The notes: a model not told the origin generated them from the sequence alone. DNA of 64,000 nucleotides from Paramyrothecium sp. XJ0827 (GCA_020881915.1 JAJFPB010000008.1:1240001-1304000), one strand, 5' to 3'; positions 20,754 to 32,718 are shown, numbered from the stretch's first letter. Numbers and translations: made by a program.

Positions 20754-23633
20754 TCACCAAACAGCACTCCTCGGTCTGCTTAATGGCGCCTTGACGCCCT
20801 TGTCAACGCATTTAAACGACGACAAGTCCCTGTTGTTCTCCCGCGATACGTCCTTTGTGTCCTGAACGAAAACCATGGCGACTGGCGTCTTGGGGCCCTG
20901 CTTGAGATTGAACGTAGATGTCCTAGAAGCGAGTCTCCTCGCGCTGTCCTCGGCAGTAAAAGCCACCCTTGCACTGCTCTCGGGTCGAGTAACTTGTGGT
21001 GTTGCTGCTTTGCGTGTTGAGCTTCGGGAGGCCCCCTTCGGCCGGCTGGGCGGGCTGCTCATGTCCTGTTCGGCCTCTTGCCGCCGCCGTTCTTCCCGAG
21101 TTCGAGATATCCGCCTGCTGTCGCCAGGGGTATCATGCCTCGAAGAGGTTCGACGAGCCCTAGATTGAGATCGCGAACCGTGGACTGGACAGTTGGCGGA
21201 CGGGTACTCCTCAATTAACCGAAATTGGGAGAGGTCAACGGGTTCTTGGCGAGGTCCGCGGTTGTTTTGAGCACTTCGGTGACGCCTTGGCGGATCGGAC
21301 ACGGTGTTGTCGTGTTCAGGCGGGTTTGTAGCTGGTCGTTGCCGTCCTCTGCTGCTCTCTCGGGCATCTGCGTTGCTGTTGTTCCTAGGCCGTGAAGAAT
21401 GCATATACTCACGTCGCAGGTTGCGTGCCGAGCGGCGTTCCATGTCCGTTGATGGTCTTTTTATGTCTCGGTCAGTGTTGGCCTCAGCGCCCTCCAAAAC
21501 CCTGCTGCGAGATGCTGGCTGCAGGATAGGCAAGTTTGCGCCGTTATTGTGCACAGAAGCTGGTATTTGTTTTCTTGACTTGTCGTCCCTAGTACTGTCC
21601 GCCCTCGAGTCGTGATTTGACTTGGCTGGTACCGGTTTTACTGATGCGGCACGCCCCTGGGCAACCTCGTCATGGCGTGCCTGTCTTTGTGGTTGGCTTC
21701 TCGTCTCCTGCCTGGCACTGCTCGTCCTAACCGTTGCAGCAGTTGCTTCCACCCATCGAGCTGTTTCTAAAAGATCACTCTCGGTAGAAACATTGTCTGA
21801 TGTGAAGTTTTCGTGATTGTGGTAGCTCAAATGGAGCCCTAGTGCATCAGGCATCGCTGAGATGGAGTTTTGCGGGATCTGCGACCGATGCTGCTCGGAA
21901 ACTGGCTGAGGAGACCGTTGTTGTGCATTGTTCCTTCTATTGTCTGATTCGGAATGTGTGTTTTGAGGGTTTCGGCTCGTTGTATAGCTAGGCTCAGCAA
22001 CATCCTCCAGGGGAGAATCAAGGGGCAGCGTCAAGTCGTATGCCATGTCACGCGGTCGTCCAGGCTGATTGTTCCACACAGACACGTCCGAACGTATGCT
22101 CCAGCGATTCTGCTGTCTCCTTTGGGAAGAAGACTGCTCGGCTGACCTTCGGCCATCGTTGGATGCAGTCCATCGAGGGTTGGCCGCTGGTGGCATGGAT
22201 CGCGTGACAGGTAACCAGTACACCCTGGAAGAGTCCAGTGAAGAAACAGAAAAGTGTGACTCTGAGAAGGCTGGGGACAAGGGGCCAGAGGCAAAAAATT
22301 GTTGGTCAGCTCGTGGTCGGTAGGCATCGCTTGCCAGTGGCGAGACTTGAAAACGCCTTTCGTCTTTGCCGTCACCCGTCCTACCATCAGATTCGAATCC
22401 AGTAGATGCTCCAGAAGACAGCTCCGAGCCAGGGCCGAATAACCTGTGCTCACCCATGAGTTGCTCCTGATGCTGCCGGGCTGCGTCGTCGCCGGTGACT
22501 TCTTCTGCCGGTATGCCGTTGACCTCCGAGCGGTAGACAAGCTTCGCCAAGGGGGTGTCGCTCGTATCGACAACCAGCAGCTCCTTCTCGCCACGACCAA
22601 GTATGCCATAGATGCGGACTTCCCCTGACTGAATGCCAACGACAGCACTAGTGCCCGCGTAAGTCGCAGGCCCTTCAACGCCAGTCCGATTTGCGAAAAC
22701 TACAATGACCTCTTCGTCTGAGTCTAGGCGGATGATGGGCTCCAGTCGCGCGATCCAGTAGGTCAACGTGTTCATATCAGGTTCATCCGGCACGCTCGTG
22801 AACTCAACAGCATCCTCTTGCGTGAGCCATGCCATCGAGACCACGACCAAGCGAGCGCCGGACTCTAGGACATGGTGGGCAAACTCAAAACTCTCCCACG
22901 GTGTCTGGAAGCGGTATGGGCTGAGCAGTCAGCGGAAAAGAACCATGGGAGGGCATCTCATGGGATGATAAGCTCACTTAATGTCCATACATATGCCCAT
23001 AGCAGTTCTAGGCAGGCCAGGTAGGCGACCGGCGAAGAACCCGCTCGGGCCTTCGAGGGCCCATGTCTCATCGGTGTAGTAGAGATGGGCTTTTCGGTAG
23101 TTGCCGATGGACTCCCCGTCGGCGTTGATGACCAAAGCAGAGTTGTAGTACTCCGGGTTGGCAGGCCATGTGTCGGCCAGATCTACCTTCTCGGGATAGC
23201 CAGCGATCACGGTGCAATCATACTTGAGGGCAGCGGTTCGCGCCCACAACGAGCTAATTCCCGTATCCGCGTGCTCGAGGAACGGCGATATATGGCTAAG
23301 GGAGGCGAAATTGTAGCCTGTGCCAGGCGTCAGCACACAGGAACAGGAAGCCTCAGGCTGGGGCGCGCATTGCACCGAGTCCCCGGTGCCACCTGGCCGT
23401 GGACCCGAGGATGCGGCACCCTAGGGACCAACAAACGGGGCCCTGGCAGGCGGCCTGGGGGGCCTCTACGGAGCACTGGGGGACTGGGCAGACTTACCCG
23501 TAAAGGCCAGCTCGGGCAGAACCAACAGGTCGAGGTCCTCGGGCTCTGCTCGGTCCAGGATGGCATCCGCTCGGTTGAGGTTGTTGTCGACGTCGCCCAC
23601 CTCTGGCGCAAACTGAAGACAGCCGATGCGCAT
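20754..23633 (-). CDS. NTA1: Protein N-terminal amidase (nitrilase superfamily) with long tail
   Basis: Exons 23633..23498, 23317..22978 and 22920..20754 give 880 residues. The first ~285 are a carbon-nitrogen hydrolase domain with the triad Glu41 (LVLPELAFTG), Lys121 (NYRKAHLYY) and Cys154 (MGICMDIN). The YRKAHLYYTDE and NPYRFQTPWESFEFA stretches match fungal NTA1. The enzyme deamidates N-terminal Asn and Gln, making substrates for arginylation by ATE1 (also in this window, 56627-58303) and the N-degron pathway. The remaining ~590 residues are Ser/Arg/Gln-rich, probably disordered, without a known domain; yeast Nta1 (457 residues) lacks such a tail. The first intron (180 bp) is longer than the second (57 bp). 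Confidence 0.88.
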
Positions 23634-26454
23634 CTTGCCCGCGCCAGCACCACCGCCTTTGCCTTCACCACCAGACAACCGCGCTCTCCCCGCCTGTCGC
23701 CCGACACTAAGGGCCGCGCGCGGCGTAGACGGATTGCGCAACAGGCCACGGCTAGGGGCACCGGGACATGGGGAGCTCGGCCTCTCGTCTCGGGGGAGGA
23801 TTGGCGAGTTTGCGGATGCGGCAGCGGCAGCAGCAGTTGGATGACGGTTGAGAACTGGAGAGTTGCCCGAGGCGTCGTTTATGGTGCCCAATACGCTACT
23901 AAAGTAATACCAGGAGCAGATACGGAGACGGCCATGGAGGGGCAGGGCAGGCGCTGAGCTCCTTGCCGGCCCCCGCCAGCCCTGGGCTCGGGCGAGACCC
24001 AGACCCCATGTGTAGCGTTCCGCTGCCTGTAAAAACAGCTGCCGGCGGCCCTTGTGTCGCTGTGCTACAGGCGGTAGACTCGCTGACGGTCGGATGGTCA
24101 TCGGCATCCAGCGTCCCGAGCCAACTCACACCAGCACAGCATCGCGAGGGAGCGCGGGCCCGTCGCTCAAGCGGCGGCTGTCGTGCGCATATAATCAAGC
24201 TACGCTCTTCCTGAACATTTCAACGTCGAGCAACCAACAACACAACGGCGCGTGCGAGCGCGGCAGCTGCAGGACTGGCTGTGGCTTGCGCCGCTGCTCG
24301 AGTCTGCCGTAGCATGGCATGTGGGCAGCAATGTGAAGCTGCATGGTGCGGGCATGATGATCCGACGTCTGGCCAACCAGACCGTCTTGTTAGCCGCCCT
24401 TGGGCAGGACCAGCCTGGCGGATCATCAAATGGTTTTTTTTTACCAGGATGGAGTGATTGGGCCCGCATGATCCTTTCGAGGTCATCTGCGTGGGCATCG
24501 TAGGAGCGGCAGCTCGCATTTGCAAAGGCACTGAGGATTGACTCTACTACCTCATGGTACCAACCACCCGGGCGTGCGAGGGGGGCATGCGACAACCCCA
24601 GACAAATAGATGCAAGGAAACAAATCCTAGGCGTCGGTTCCAAGGCAAAAACCTTCCTATCGTGCTTCTCACTGAATTGTCTGTCATTCAAAATCGACAT
24701 ACCTAGCAATGTTTCACTGTATACTTGGGGCCGGCAGCGTTGATTTATCGGAATCAAACTGGAAGTAAAGCTACTGATGGTCTAGGGTAGTCAGTTCATG
24801 GGTTCGCAAAGCCCAACACTACTAGGAAGACACATCCGTTACCAACAATACAACTCAAGAGCAGAGTTTTGCAAGCGGGGGGAATTACTAGACCACGTAA
24901 AGCTGCGAGCAAGGGCAACCTCAACGGCCAAGACCAAGGTATGCGAAAAGTGTCTAGCCCCGAGGTGCGGACAAGCAACCGAGATGGCCTCGCCTCGGTA
25001 AAACGTGGGCTCCCAGTCCGGCACCAGTCCATCCAGCGCCAAAGCCCGTAGCCGCGACGGCGGCTAATCCTGCGCTTCCGGGCCTTTGCACGTCCGACCA
25101 ATATGGTCCGAGCACGAGATCCGATCAAGACTGCTCCCCTCCCCGTCCCCCTCCCCACGGACCCTTGCTCAAAGAGTTCCCAACCAGAGCCCAAGCGGAT
25201 CAGCGGAGCAAAAGAAGAACAGAATAAACAGAAATAAAACGTTGTTTACAAACAAATGCCCTGCAGGTTCGCTGCACGCATACGTGGTCTGGCCTGAGCC
25301 GCCTCGTGCTCTGTTTTTGTCCCATACAAAACCCGACTCGGGCGTGTACGGCTCCACAAACGCGACAAAGAGAAACCACCACGTTTGGACGGAGAGAGAG
25401 GCGATGTGGGCAGACAAGCATGACGCCTAGGCAGGGGTCCCCAAAGGGCCGCATCTTCGGTCGGCGGCTGCAGACGGGCCACTCACCACGCTCCGTCTGA
25501 TGAACAAGACTCCATCCCGTCCTCCCCTCCCCTCCCCCATCCCATGCCCACCACAAACGGCTCTCACACTGTCCTTGCCAAACGAAACACACGGCCCAAT
25601 GGCAACGCGCCGCCATAGAAGAACGGGCTCTAAACGCCCTGGCCTCCGCGTCATTCCTGGACGGCGGGCAGGGATGGAGATGCAAAGATGGCGAGATTTC
25701 CGTCCGAAACTGTCTTTGCCCCCCCCCGCGGGGGACCTATCGGGACGTGTGCCAGGCGCCCAACGGGAAGACCCCACTGGACCGGGACGGCGAGGGCCTG
25801 TTCAGCATCTCTCGAGAAGGTCCGGAGTAGACCAGATTGGATGATGGTTCGCCTACCACGTCCTCCCGCGCGCCCCCCTCCCTTCCAATGGTCCTATTCC
25901 CGGCCATGGGACCCGTGTCCTAAATTCGTGCATTCCTTTCGCAAAGTGGACAAACGCGGGCCTGCATGTACATGCGTCTCTCCCTGTACGCATGCGTGTG
26001 TGCGTGTACCGTAGATCGCCACCCCATTTCCTGTAGATGCTGGGGTAAACGAAATGGCAGACGGACGAGATAGGTGGCTGCAGCTCGTGGTGGCATCGCA
26101 TGCGGGAGCCTTGCCCGGCCCTTCAGCTTATGGACGACTGCCATTCGGCGGCTGCGGCTCGCTCATGCAGGTCAGGCCAGTCCGTTTCCCTTCCTTATAA
26201 CGTTCATCGTCGCCCATCTTGGCCAAGATGCTCCCAAGGCCCTAGACGTCCGTCCCCCTTCTGCAGAGTCTTGTCTCTCTGTTCCCCTTGAGTACCTGGA
26301 GCAGGCCTTCAGTCAGACGAGATAGAGTGTCTTGTCCGGGCCGTTCCTTGTTATTCCCCTACGGCCATGAAGTTGTCGTGAGAAGACTAGGTCCCCCATA
26401 ATCGTCCTGATCCTCTTCCTTCCACCCGACCTCCTCGGCCGCAAACAACTCACA
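23634..26454. other. Long divergent intergenic region
   Basis: A 2.8 kb shared upstream region for NTA1 (-) and paralog C (+). Several open frames exist on both strands but none shows conserved sequence or sensible introns. It includes a T8 run (24434), homopolymer C/G runs near 25720, and an alternating purine-pyrimidine stretch near 25965-26012. The final 150 bases are a CT-rich leader. Confidence 0.5.
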
Positions 26455-28124
26455 ATGGACCTCTCCTCTCTCTTTCTCGTCCTCTCGGTGCTCCTGCTTC
26501 GGATCGGCTTCTGTCTCGAGGTGACCCCCGGATCGTCTTGTTCGAGCTTCTGCCTCGACGTTGGCCGCAAGGATGGCTTCGACCCTGCCTCGTCCACGAC
26601 AAATAGTTCGGAAATCGTCTGCCAAGATCTCGACTTTTCCACAAAAGACGAGGGTGTCAAGTTCACGAACTGTCTCGAGTGTCTCCAAAAGAGCGAAAAG
26701 GTCAATGAGACCGAGTCCGACCTCCATTGGTACCTCTGTAAGTCGCTTGGTGACTACTCCGAGTACTGACCGGTAGACTGATGCCATCTCAGACAACCTA
26801 CGATATGCCCTCAGCACGTGTCTCTTCTCCTTTCCCGACAAAGCCTCAGACCCCATTGTAGACTCGCCATGCATCATCGAGCACGCATGCCGACCATTGA
26901 GGTACTCACTGGCGGCGGACCAACTATCCGTGGACACCAAGAACACCTACGGCTACTGCATTGCCGACGGCGGCTCCTTCCAGGGAGACAACCTCAAGCC
27001 ATGTGTGAGCTGTCTTCAGGCCAGCACTGACCAGTCCTACCTTTCGAACTGTAAGCCTCGTCCCCGAACCCTGTTCGCTCCCCCAGAATGCTAAACCGTT
27101 CACAGTCATGGTCGCCCTAGAGGCCGGATGCCAGCAAAAGCCGGAACCAGGCACCCTCCTCAGCCTCAGCGGGACCGTCTTCGCCAAGGACGCGGTGAAT
27201 ATCACGACGCCGGCTAGGGACATCCGCGACGACCCCGAGGGCGCCGGCTCCGGGACGCTGACCACCGGCGCCATCGTCGGCATCGCTGTCGGGGCCGGCC
27301 TGCTGCTCCTCGGTGGCGTCGCCCTCTTCCTCGTGTACTGGCGGCGCCAGAAGAAGTTCGACAAGGAGGAGCAGCTAAGCGAGTTCCGCACCTACGGTGC
27401 CAGCCCGGACCCCTTCCTACCCCCCGTCGGCGGCAAGATGTCGGCTTCGCTCCGATCATACAGCGGGCAGGGGCACTACAAGGAAGGCCAGATCATGTCC
27501 AGCGGAGACTTCTACGACAAGATGGAGGATGATATCCGGGCTGGCCGGCTGCAGTACAACTACGACCCTCGGTCGATAAGCCGCGGTCCCAACAGCGCCT
27601 TGCCCGCGCACCAGGCTTACATCCCGCGAGCCATGTCTCGTGGGCCGCTCACTGCGCACGCTGTTCACATCTCTCACAACCCGGCGCCGCAAGCCGCGAC
27701 GCAAAACCAGGCAAGAGGAGACACCTTTGACCCATATGCCATGGGCTCCATACAACCGCCGGCCCCTGCTGTGCATCCGGAACCCTCACGGCACGACGCT
27801 TCCTCCATCGTCCCCCCACCGCCCCCGGGCCCGCCCGCCTCGCGGCGAAAGGTCCCCTCCCTCGTCCTGCCGGCGGCCAGCAAGCTCCGCATGCCCAAAA
27901 AGTATTCTCCGCCCATGGTTGTCGTCAGCGACGCGGGCGGCGAGCAGCGCGAGATGCGCATCTCGCAACCGGTCATCCAGAACACTGCGAGATTCCAGGA
28001 CTTGCCCCTGGCGGGCGGCGTGGTGTACGCAGATAACGCCCAGGTCGTCGAGCAGTCACAGCAGCTGCCGCATGACTACTCCGAGGTGCCCATGAAGAGC
28101 GGCAAGAGTCTGCTCTACGGATAG
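26455..28124 (+). CDS. 12-Cys single-pass membrane protein, paralog C
   Basis: Exons 26455..26737, 26793..27050 and 27106..28124 give 519 residues. Signal peptide MDLSSLFLVLSVLLLRIGFC, then the 12-Cys domain opening LEVTPGSSC and ending ALEAGC, a glycine-rich membrane helix (TGAIVGIAVGAGLLLLGGVA) with a WRRQKK stop-transfer, and the longest cytoplasmic tail of the three (about 260 residues), containing a polyproline segment (VPPPPPGPPASRRK). Both introns are 55 bp and phase 1, at the positions shared with paralogs A and B. The tail is rich in Ser, Tyr and Pro, suiting phosphorylation or SH3/WW binding (inference). It is transcribed opposite to the other two copies and is convergent with the derlin gene. 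Confidence 0.87.
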
Positions 28125-28358
28125 AAATTGTATTGTGTTGGCCATCTGAATTTGATTGGGAAGAAACGCACCTGGCATGGGTCGGTTATGGAGGCAGGTT
28201 TTGACATGAGTTCACGTTTGGAGTTATTGGTAGGAACATCATGGCCCGGATACAGGGTCTGGCACCATCAGGATAAAACAAGTAATTTCTTCATAATCTA
28301 TTGACCATCGCTTGCGTCATGCTCGTGTTCATACAATTATATGCTGCGTAAACGGAAA
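28125..28358. other. Short convergent intergenic gap
   Basis: 3' flanks of paralog C and the derlin gene; nothing else recognised. Confidence 0.5.
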
Positions 28359-29525
28359 TCAACCAAGGCGCTGTCCCTTGCCTCGGGTCCTCCACGAGTC
28401 TGGCAGCGGACCAGTTGAGGCGCCTGTGCTACGCCCCGAAGCATTGTCTCCGGCGCGGAAGGCGGTGCCGTAATTCCTCTGAAGAGCTCTTGGTGTCTGA
28501 ACAAGGCGAGACAAGAATGCGGGGGCGGGAATCAGGTTTACGCCGCCTCCAAACTCGGGCCACAGCCTGGTCAGGAAATCATACAGATGAGCAGCAAACA
28601 ATCCTTGCAACTGCATGACTATCCTCTGGGGGCTGCCGAAGAAGATGTTCATCAAGATCATGCAGTAGGGCGTCAATTGCGCAGGTATCGTGACGAAGTA
28701 AAACGTGGACTTGACACCGCGTTGGTCTTGGGTTACGGTGTAGCACAAAGCCAGGATCAATGCGTCCAGCGCGTGGACTTGAAAAAAGGAAATGTCAACA
28801 AAGTAGTTGGTCCCCTGCCGCCGAGGTTAGTTATGCCCTCTTAGCACATGTCACATAAAAGTTATGGCGAAATGAAAATGTAGGGAGCTGAAAAAACCAC
28901 TCAAGTGAATGGGGAATCACATGAGCCATCCATTAGACATCCCACCGTGCCTACACCGCAAGCAGCCCTAAATGCGAATGTGTGGACTGCTCGAAGTGCA
29001 GGGGTGATCTTCCTCAATTCCAGGAACCGTGATAGTTGTAGATGCAGTAGCACTATCCGGGCAGATATGTTGAGGGGTTTCATGGAGCATCACAGGGAAC
29101 AGGCGGTTCAAAATGGGCACGATCGAATAACTTACCAGAACAGTGCCACCGACGAATATCAGATACCACAGCAGGTCCTCTTTGCGAGGAAATCTGGAAT
29201 GGCCAACCTCCAACTCGCTCAAGTAACGGTAGGAGAAATATGTATCAAACAATATGCCCAGGCCTGAAGTGACGAAGTAGGTCGTGACGAGACGCCATAT
29301 CTGCGGTGGAATCTGCCACAAGAAATACGGATGATGGACGAACCACGTCATGGGCAACAAACCGAAGTGAATGGCAGTTGACAGGACGAAGACAGTGGTG
29401 GAAAAAATCCTAGAGGACGCTGTTAGTTCAAGCTCTAGCTGGCTCAGCTCGTTATAGTGTGCTTACCTGGCCATGGGAGGTGTCTGCCAGTAGGCGTCGA
29501 TAACCGACTCCGAAGGTGACGACAT
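28359..29525 (-). CDS. Derlin family ERAD protein (Der1/Dfm1-like)
   Basis: Exons 29525..29467, 29409..29136 and 28814..28359 give 262 residues. The start MSSPSESVIDAYWQTPPMAR and the core (PPQIWRLVTTYF, LFDTYFSYRYLSELE, LALCYTVTQDQRG, HLYDFLTRLWPEFGGG) are derlin signatures; derlins are catalytically dead rhomboids with about six helices that help extract misfolded proteins from the ER. The protein ends RGKGQRLG, which fits a SHP box (GxGxxLG), the motif by which derlins bind Cdc48/p97. The second intron, 28815..29135, is 321 bp, unusually long here, but has a GTAAGT donor, an ACTAAC branch site and a CAG acceptor, and its removal joins GGTVL to GTNYF in frame. Whether it is the Der1 or Dfm1 ortholog is not decidable by eye; the SHP box favours Dfm1. 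Confidence 0.88.
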
Positions 29526-30475
29526 GATGGGCAACTTTGCTCAGAACCACACGCAGAAGCAGATGATGGACAACTGAACAGCCGTCGCTATGAACCCGGA
29601 GCGCGTCTGAACCAGACTGGAGGATGCGGCAACGGGCGAGCAACAGAAGTGCAGAGCCACGAGGCTTTCAGGAACACAACAAACGAAGCACCTAACGACG
29701 ATATCCCATCAGCATTGCTGGTGCGATCGCAGTGCACGTATTCTCTCACTGGTAGGAGTTTGCTTGTTGGTGTGCTGAAGCTTGGGAAAGAAGGAAGAGA
29801 ATTTGCGAGCGGAAGCTTCGCGAACTTGAAGAAGTGTTCGGATCCACCACCGTGTTCATTCCAGTAGGGGGGTTACTAGCACTTTAGCGGGGTGCGGTGG
29901 AGCCTGCGTTATTGGTAAACGGCTTACTGGCCAGAGCTCCCACAGCATGAGCATGGCCCCCAACCAGGCACCTCTAGGTGGTTAGTAGGTACGTAAGTGG
30001 GCAGCTTGCAAAGCGTCTGTCTGAGTAAACTTGAGCAAGCTATTGGAATTGACTATAGTAAAAAACAATGAATTTTAAGAGCGAAGCCTTTTATGACCAT
30101 TGTATTAATATTCTTCAAGTATTTAGTAGCTGATAGAGGCTATCGTATAATTTACTAGCCACCTGGCAGTAACTTTGTGGTTTTGCGGTCCGCGTTTTTT
30201 GTTACCCGCTGGTTGGCATGGTAAGCTACGCTGGGCTACATGCGGCAAGCTCGGGGATCCATGAACAGTCACGGCCCATGTAGTGCACTGCGGCTCTGTA
30301 GCTATCTATCCATCCAAGCCTGGAGCTTCAATTGAAGTGACTGCTCGAAGTTTTCCTTCCCCGACTCACAGAACCTCATTGCCCGCCCGAACCTGGAAGC
30401 AATTAGAAAGTCACGCTGTCGGTACATCCTAGTCAACTCGGACGGCCGTCCTGGACGGCAATGTAAAACACAGCT
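29526..30475. other. Divergent intergenic region with AT-rich island
   Basis: Shared upstream region of the derlin gene (-) and the small membrane protein gene (+). Bases 30041-30170 are AT-rich (TA-dense, for example tattaatattcttc), a second candidate RIP relic. No coding exon seen. Confidence 0.5.
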
Positions 30476-30902
30476 ATGGGGTCACACGACTGGATGACAA
30501 GCGATGAGGCCAACGACGCTGGCTGGGTGGCCGCCAAGGGTGCCTTCCTCGGCGCAGTCAAATGGGGAGCAGCCGCAGCAATCCTCGCGGCCGTTGCTCA
30601 TGTGCGATCGCCCGTCTATCGGGGAACCACGATTCAGTTCAAAGCGTGAGCAAGCCCCCCCCCACCCCCCTGCTGGCTCAAAGGGTGGCATCGCTGCCTG
30701 GTTCGGTCTGGTTTGTGCGTGCTGACAATCCCCGGGGTCCAGATTCTTGCAATCCTCGGCCATGGTCGCTGGTGGCATCATCGTGGCAGACTCGACTCTG
30801 AGGGAGCATGAGCAGCGCATGAGGGTGCACAAAAGGCGGCTGCGTGAGCAGGCCAAGTGGCAGAGATACGAGGAAGAGCTCATCAAGCAGAGTCAGAAAT
30901 GA
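30476..30902 (+). CDS. Small fungal membrane protein of unknown function
   Basis: Exons 30476..30645 and 30743..30902 give 109 residues (intron 97 bp, GTGAGC...CCAG). A first hydrophobic segment (AFLGAVKWGAAAAILAAVAH) is followed by SPVYRGTTIQFKAFLQSS, a second segment (SAMVAGGIIVADS) and a basic, helical C terminus (REHEQRMRVHKRRLREQAKW). Small conserved proteins of this layout occur widely in filamentous fungi and are sometimes mislabelled as imidazoleglycerol-phosphate dehydratase; no catalytic motif of that enzyme is present. Two short helices and a charged tail would suit a mitochondrial or ER membrane protein. Function unknown. Confidence 0.75.
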
Positions 30903-31098
30903 ATCGGGGGTACCCCCAGTGTAAGAAAAAAGTCAACCGTCGATCCGGATGGTGTATATATCTACGGAGAAGCTCTCAGGCCCCGTAATCGCATAAGATA
31001 TCTCAAGCATTGCCTCGCTCTATTTTCCATTCACCGAGAGAAGCCTTCCAAACCCCAACGCCTGTTCATGCAGCTGCACGCCCTTGCCATAATGCACC

Positions 31099-32287
31099 TT
31101 ACTTTGACTTTGACTCGAACCGCTTGGGATCCATGTTGATCTTGCAGAGCCGCACCACGCACCCGCTGAGTTGGAGTAGCGTCTGAACGCCTTCCAGAAT
31201 CTTCATGTGCGTGAAACCAATCTCCTTGATAAACTCCAGCTTTGAATGCTCGCTCAGCGTGGGGATCGTCTTGGTCACCTTGAACATGGTGCTGATGATG
31301 TCGTGACTTGAGTACCCGAGGCCCCACAGCTCTCGGAGTGTATCCAGAGCAGAATCGACATTTCCCGTGTAGCAAGCCTTCAGCATGGCCTGCACCTTGA
31401 TGGGGTGTGGCGAGTCGACGACCTTGAAGACATTGTCGCCGGACACAAACCCGAAACCGGCCCAGGTTGACTGCAGGTTGTTGATCGCCTGTCGCATGTC
31501 ACCCTCCGCACTGAAGACGAGCGCCGCCAGCCCATCATCGCTGTATTCCACCTTTTCGGCCTCGATGATCTGTAGCAGGCGCTTGACGACTTGCTCGTCC
31601 GTAAGTTTGGCGTAACGAAGGATGGCGCATCGTGATTGTAGCGGTTCGATGATCTTGTTGGACTGGTTGCAAGCGAATGCAAATCGTGTCGTGTTGGAGT
31701 AAATCTCCATCGTTCGACGCAAGGCTTGTTGCGCGCCAGAAGTCATGCTGTCTGCTTCGTCGAGAATCACCAGCTTGTGCCTCCCCGCCGGCAGGGTCAC
31801 CTTCTTCTGTGCAAAGTTTTTGATTCGATTGCGGACAACGTCGATGCCTGATTCCAGCCATCAATATCGGGCGCTCCTGGGAGCAGGAATTGGCTTACCT
31901 CGCTCGTCACTGGCATTCAGTTCCAGAACAGCTTCCTTGTACGACTCCCCCAACAGTTGCCGGGCGAGGCACAACACACTTGTCGTCTTTCCAATACCTG
32001 GCATACCGGATATAATGACATGCGGCATGTTGCCCTCCCTAGCAATGATCTTCAACCGCTCAATGGTCTCCGTGTTGCCCACGACATCGTCCAAGAATAC
32101 GGGTCGGTATTTCTCGACCCTGCACGCGTCCCGTGAGTGAGCTTGTTGCAAATCTAGTCGGCCTGGAAAGCTGGGCTACCTACCATGGAAGTTCGTAGTT
32201 CGGGCTGCCATTGGACGATGAAGCTAGAGCCGCTTTCGACGCAGCGTTTGAGGACTCGCCTTTCTCTTCTGCCTTTGCGGCTGGCAT
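31099..32287 (-). CDS. RFC4: Replication factor C subunit 4 (clamp loader small subunit)
   Basis: Exons 32287..32184, 32119..31899 and 31847..31099 give 357 residues. The joins rebuild PNYELPWVEKYRP and [17 protein letters not shown]+ motifs are intact: Walker [11 protein letters not shown], Walker [10 protein letters not shown], sensor 1 FACNQSNKI and the SRC arginine-finger motif ([11 protein letters not shown]). Closest to yeast Rfc4 (called RFC2 in animals) by the EKYRP...DDVVGN and [10 protein letters not shown] stretches. It loads the PCNA sliding clamp in nuclear DNA replication and repair. It is divergent from FCF1 with 431 bases between the start codons. Confidence 0.96.
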
Positions 32288-32718
32288 CTCGAGCACACGT
32301 TGACGAGGGTGGTGACGTTGGTGGTTGTGGTGAAGATTGAATGATTCTATGTACTAGCACTTAACGCGATCTGCAATTGGAAAGACGCGTCTGTAAACGG
32401 GCTGGTCTTCCCATGGTGGGAGATGCTCGCGCGCCTTATCAGATAAGGTACATGGACTTTCGTACCCTCCGCCACTACTCGCTGTGCTAGCGGCAAAACC
32501 TGTAAAATAATCGATCTTCCGAACTTTTTTCCAATCATATCAGCACCGCCGATAAGAACCATACAAACGGGGACAACCAGAGCCACCACAACCAGCGAGC
32601 CTTCACCACCAACTACTCGTGAAGCGCAACAAGACCCTGGATTGACGATTACGAATTTGCGCACCTTCGACTTTTGCAACCATCCAGAAAGCTTCTACCA
32701 CTCCCCTGCACCGCTGCG
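32288..32718. promoter_or_regulatory. Shared divergent upstream region of RFC4 and FCF1
   Basis: A 431-base gap separates the two start codons, so both promoters must lie here. No specific binding site was identified with confidence. Confidence 0.5.

Noticed and set aside
24200..24757. 185-residue frame on the minus strand upstream of NTA1
   Set aside because: No conserved motif, no sensible start context, amino-acid composition like random sequence.
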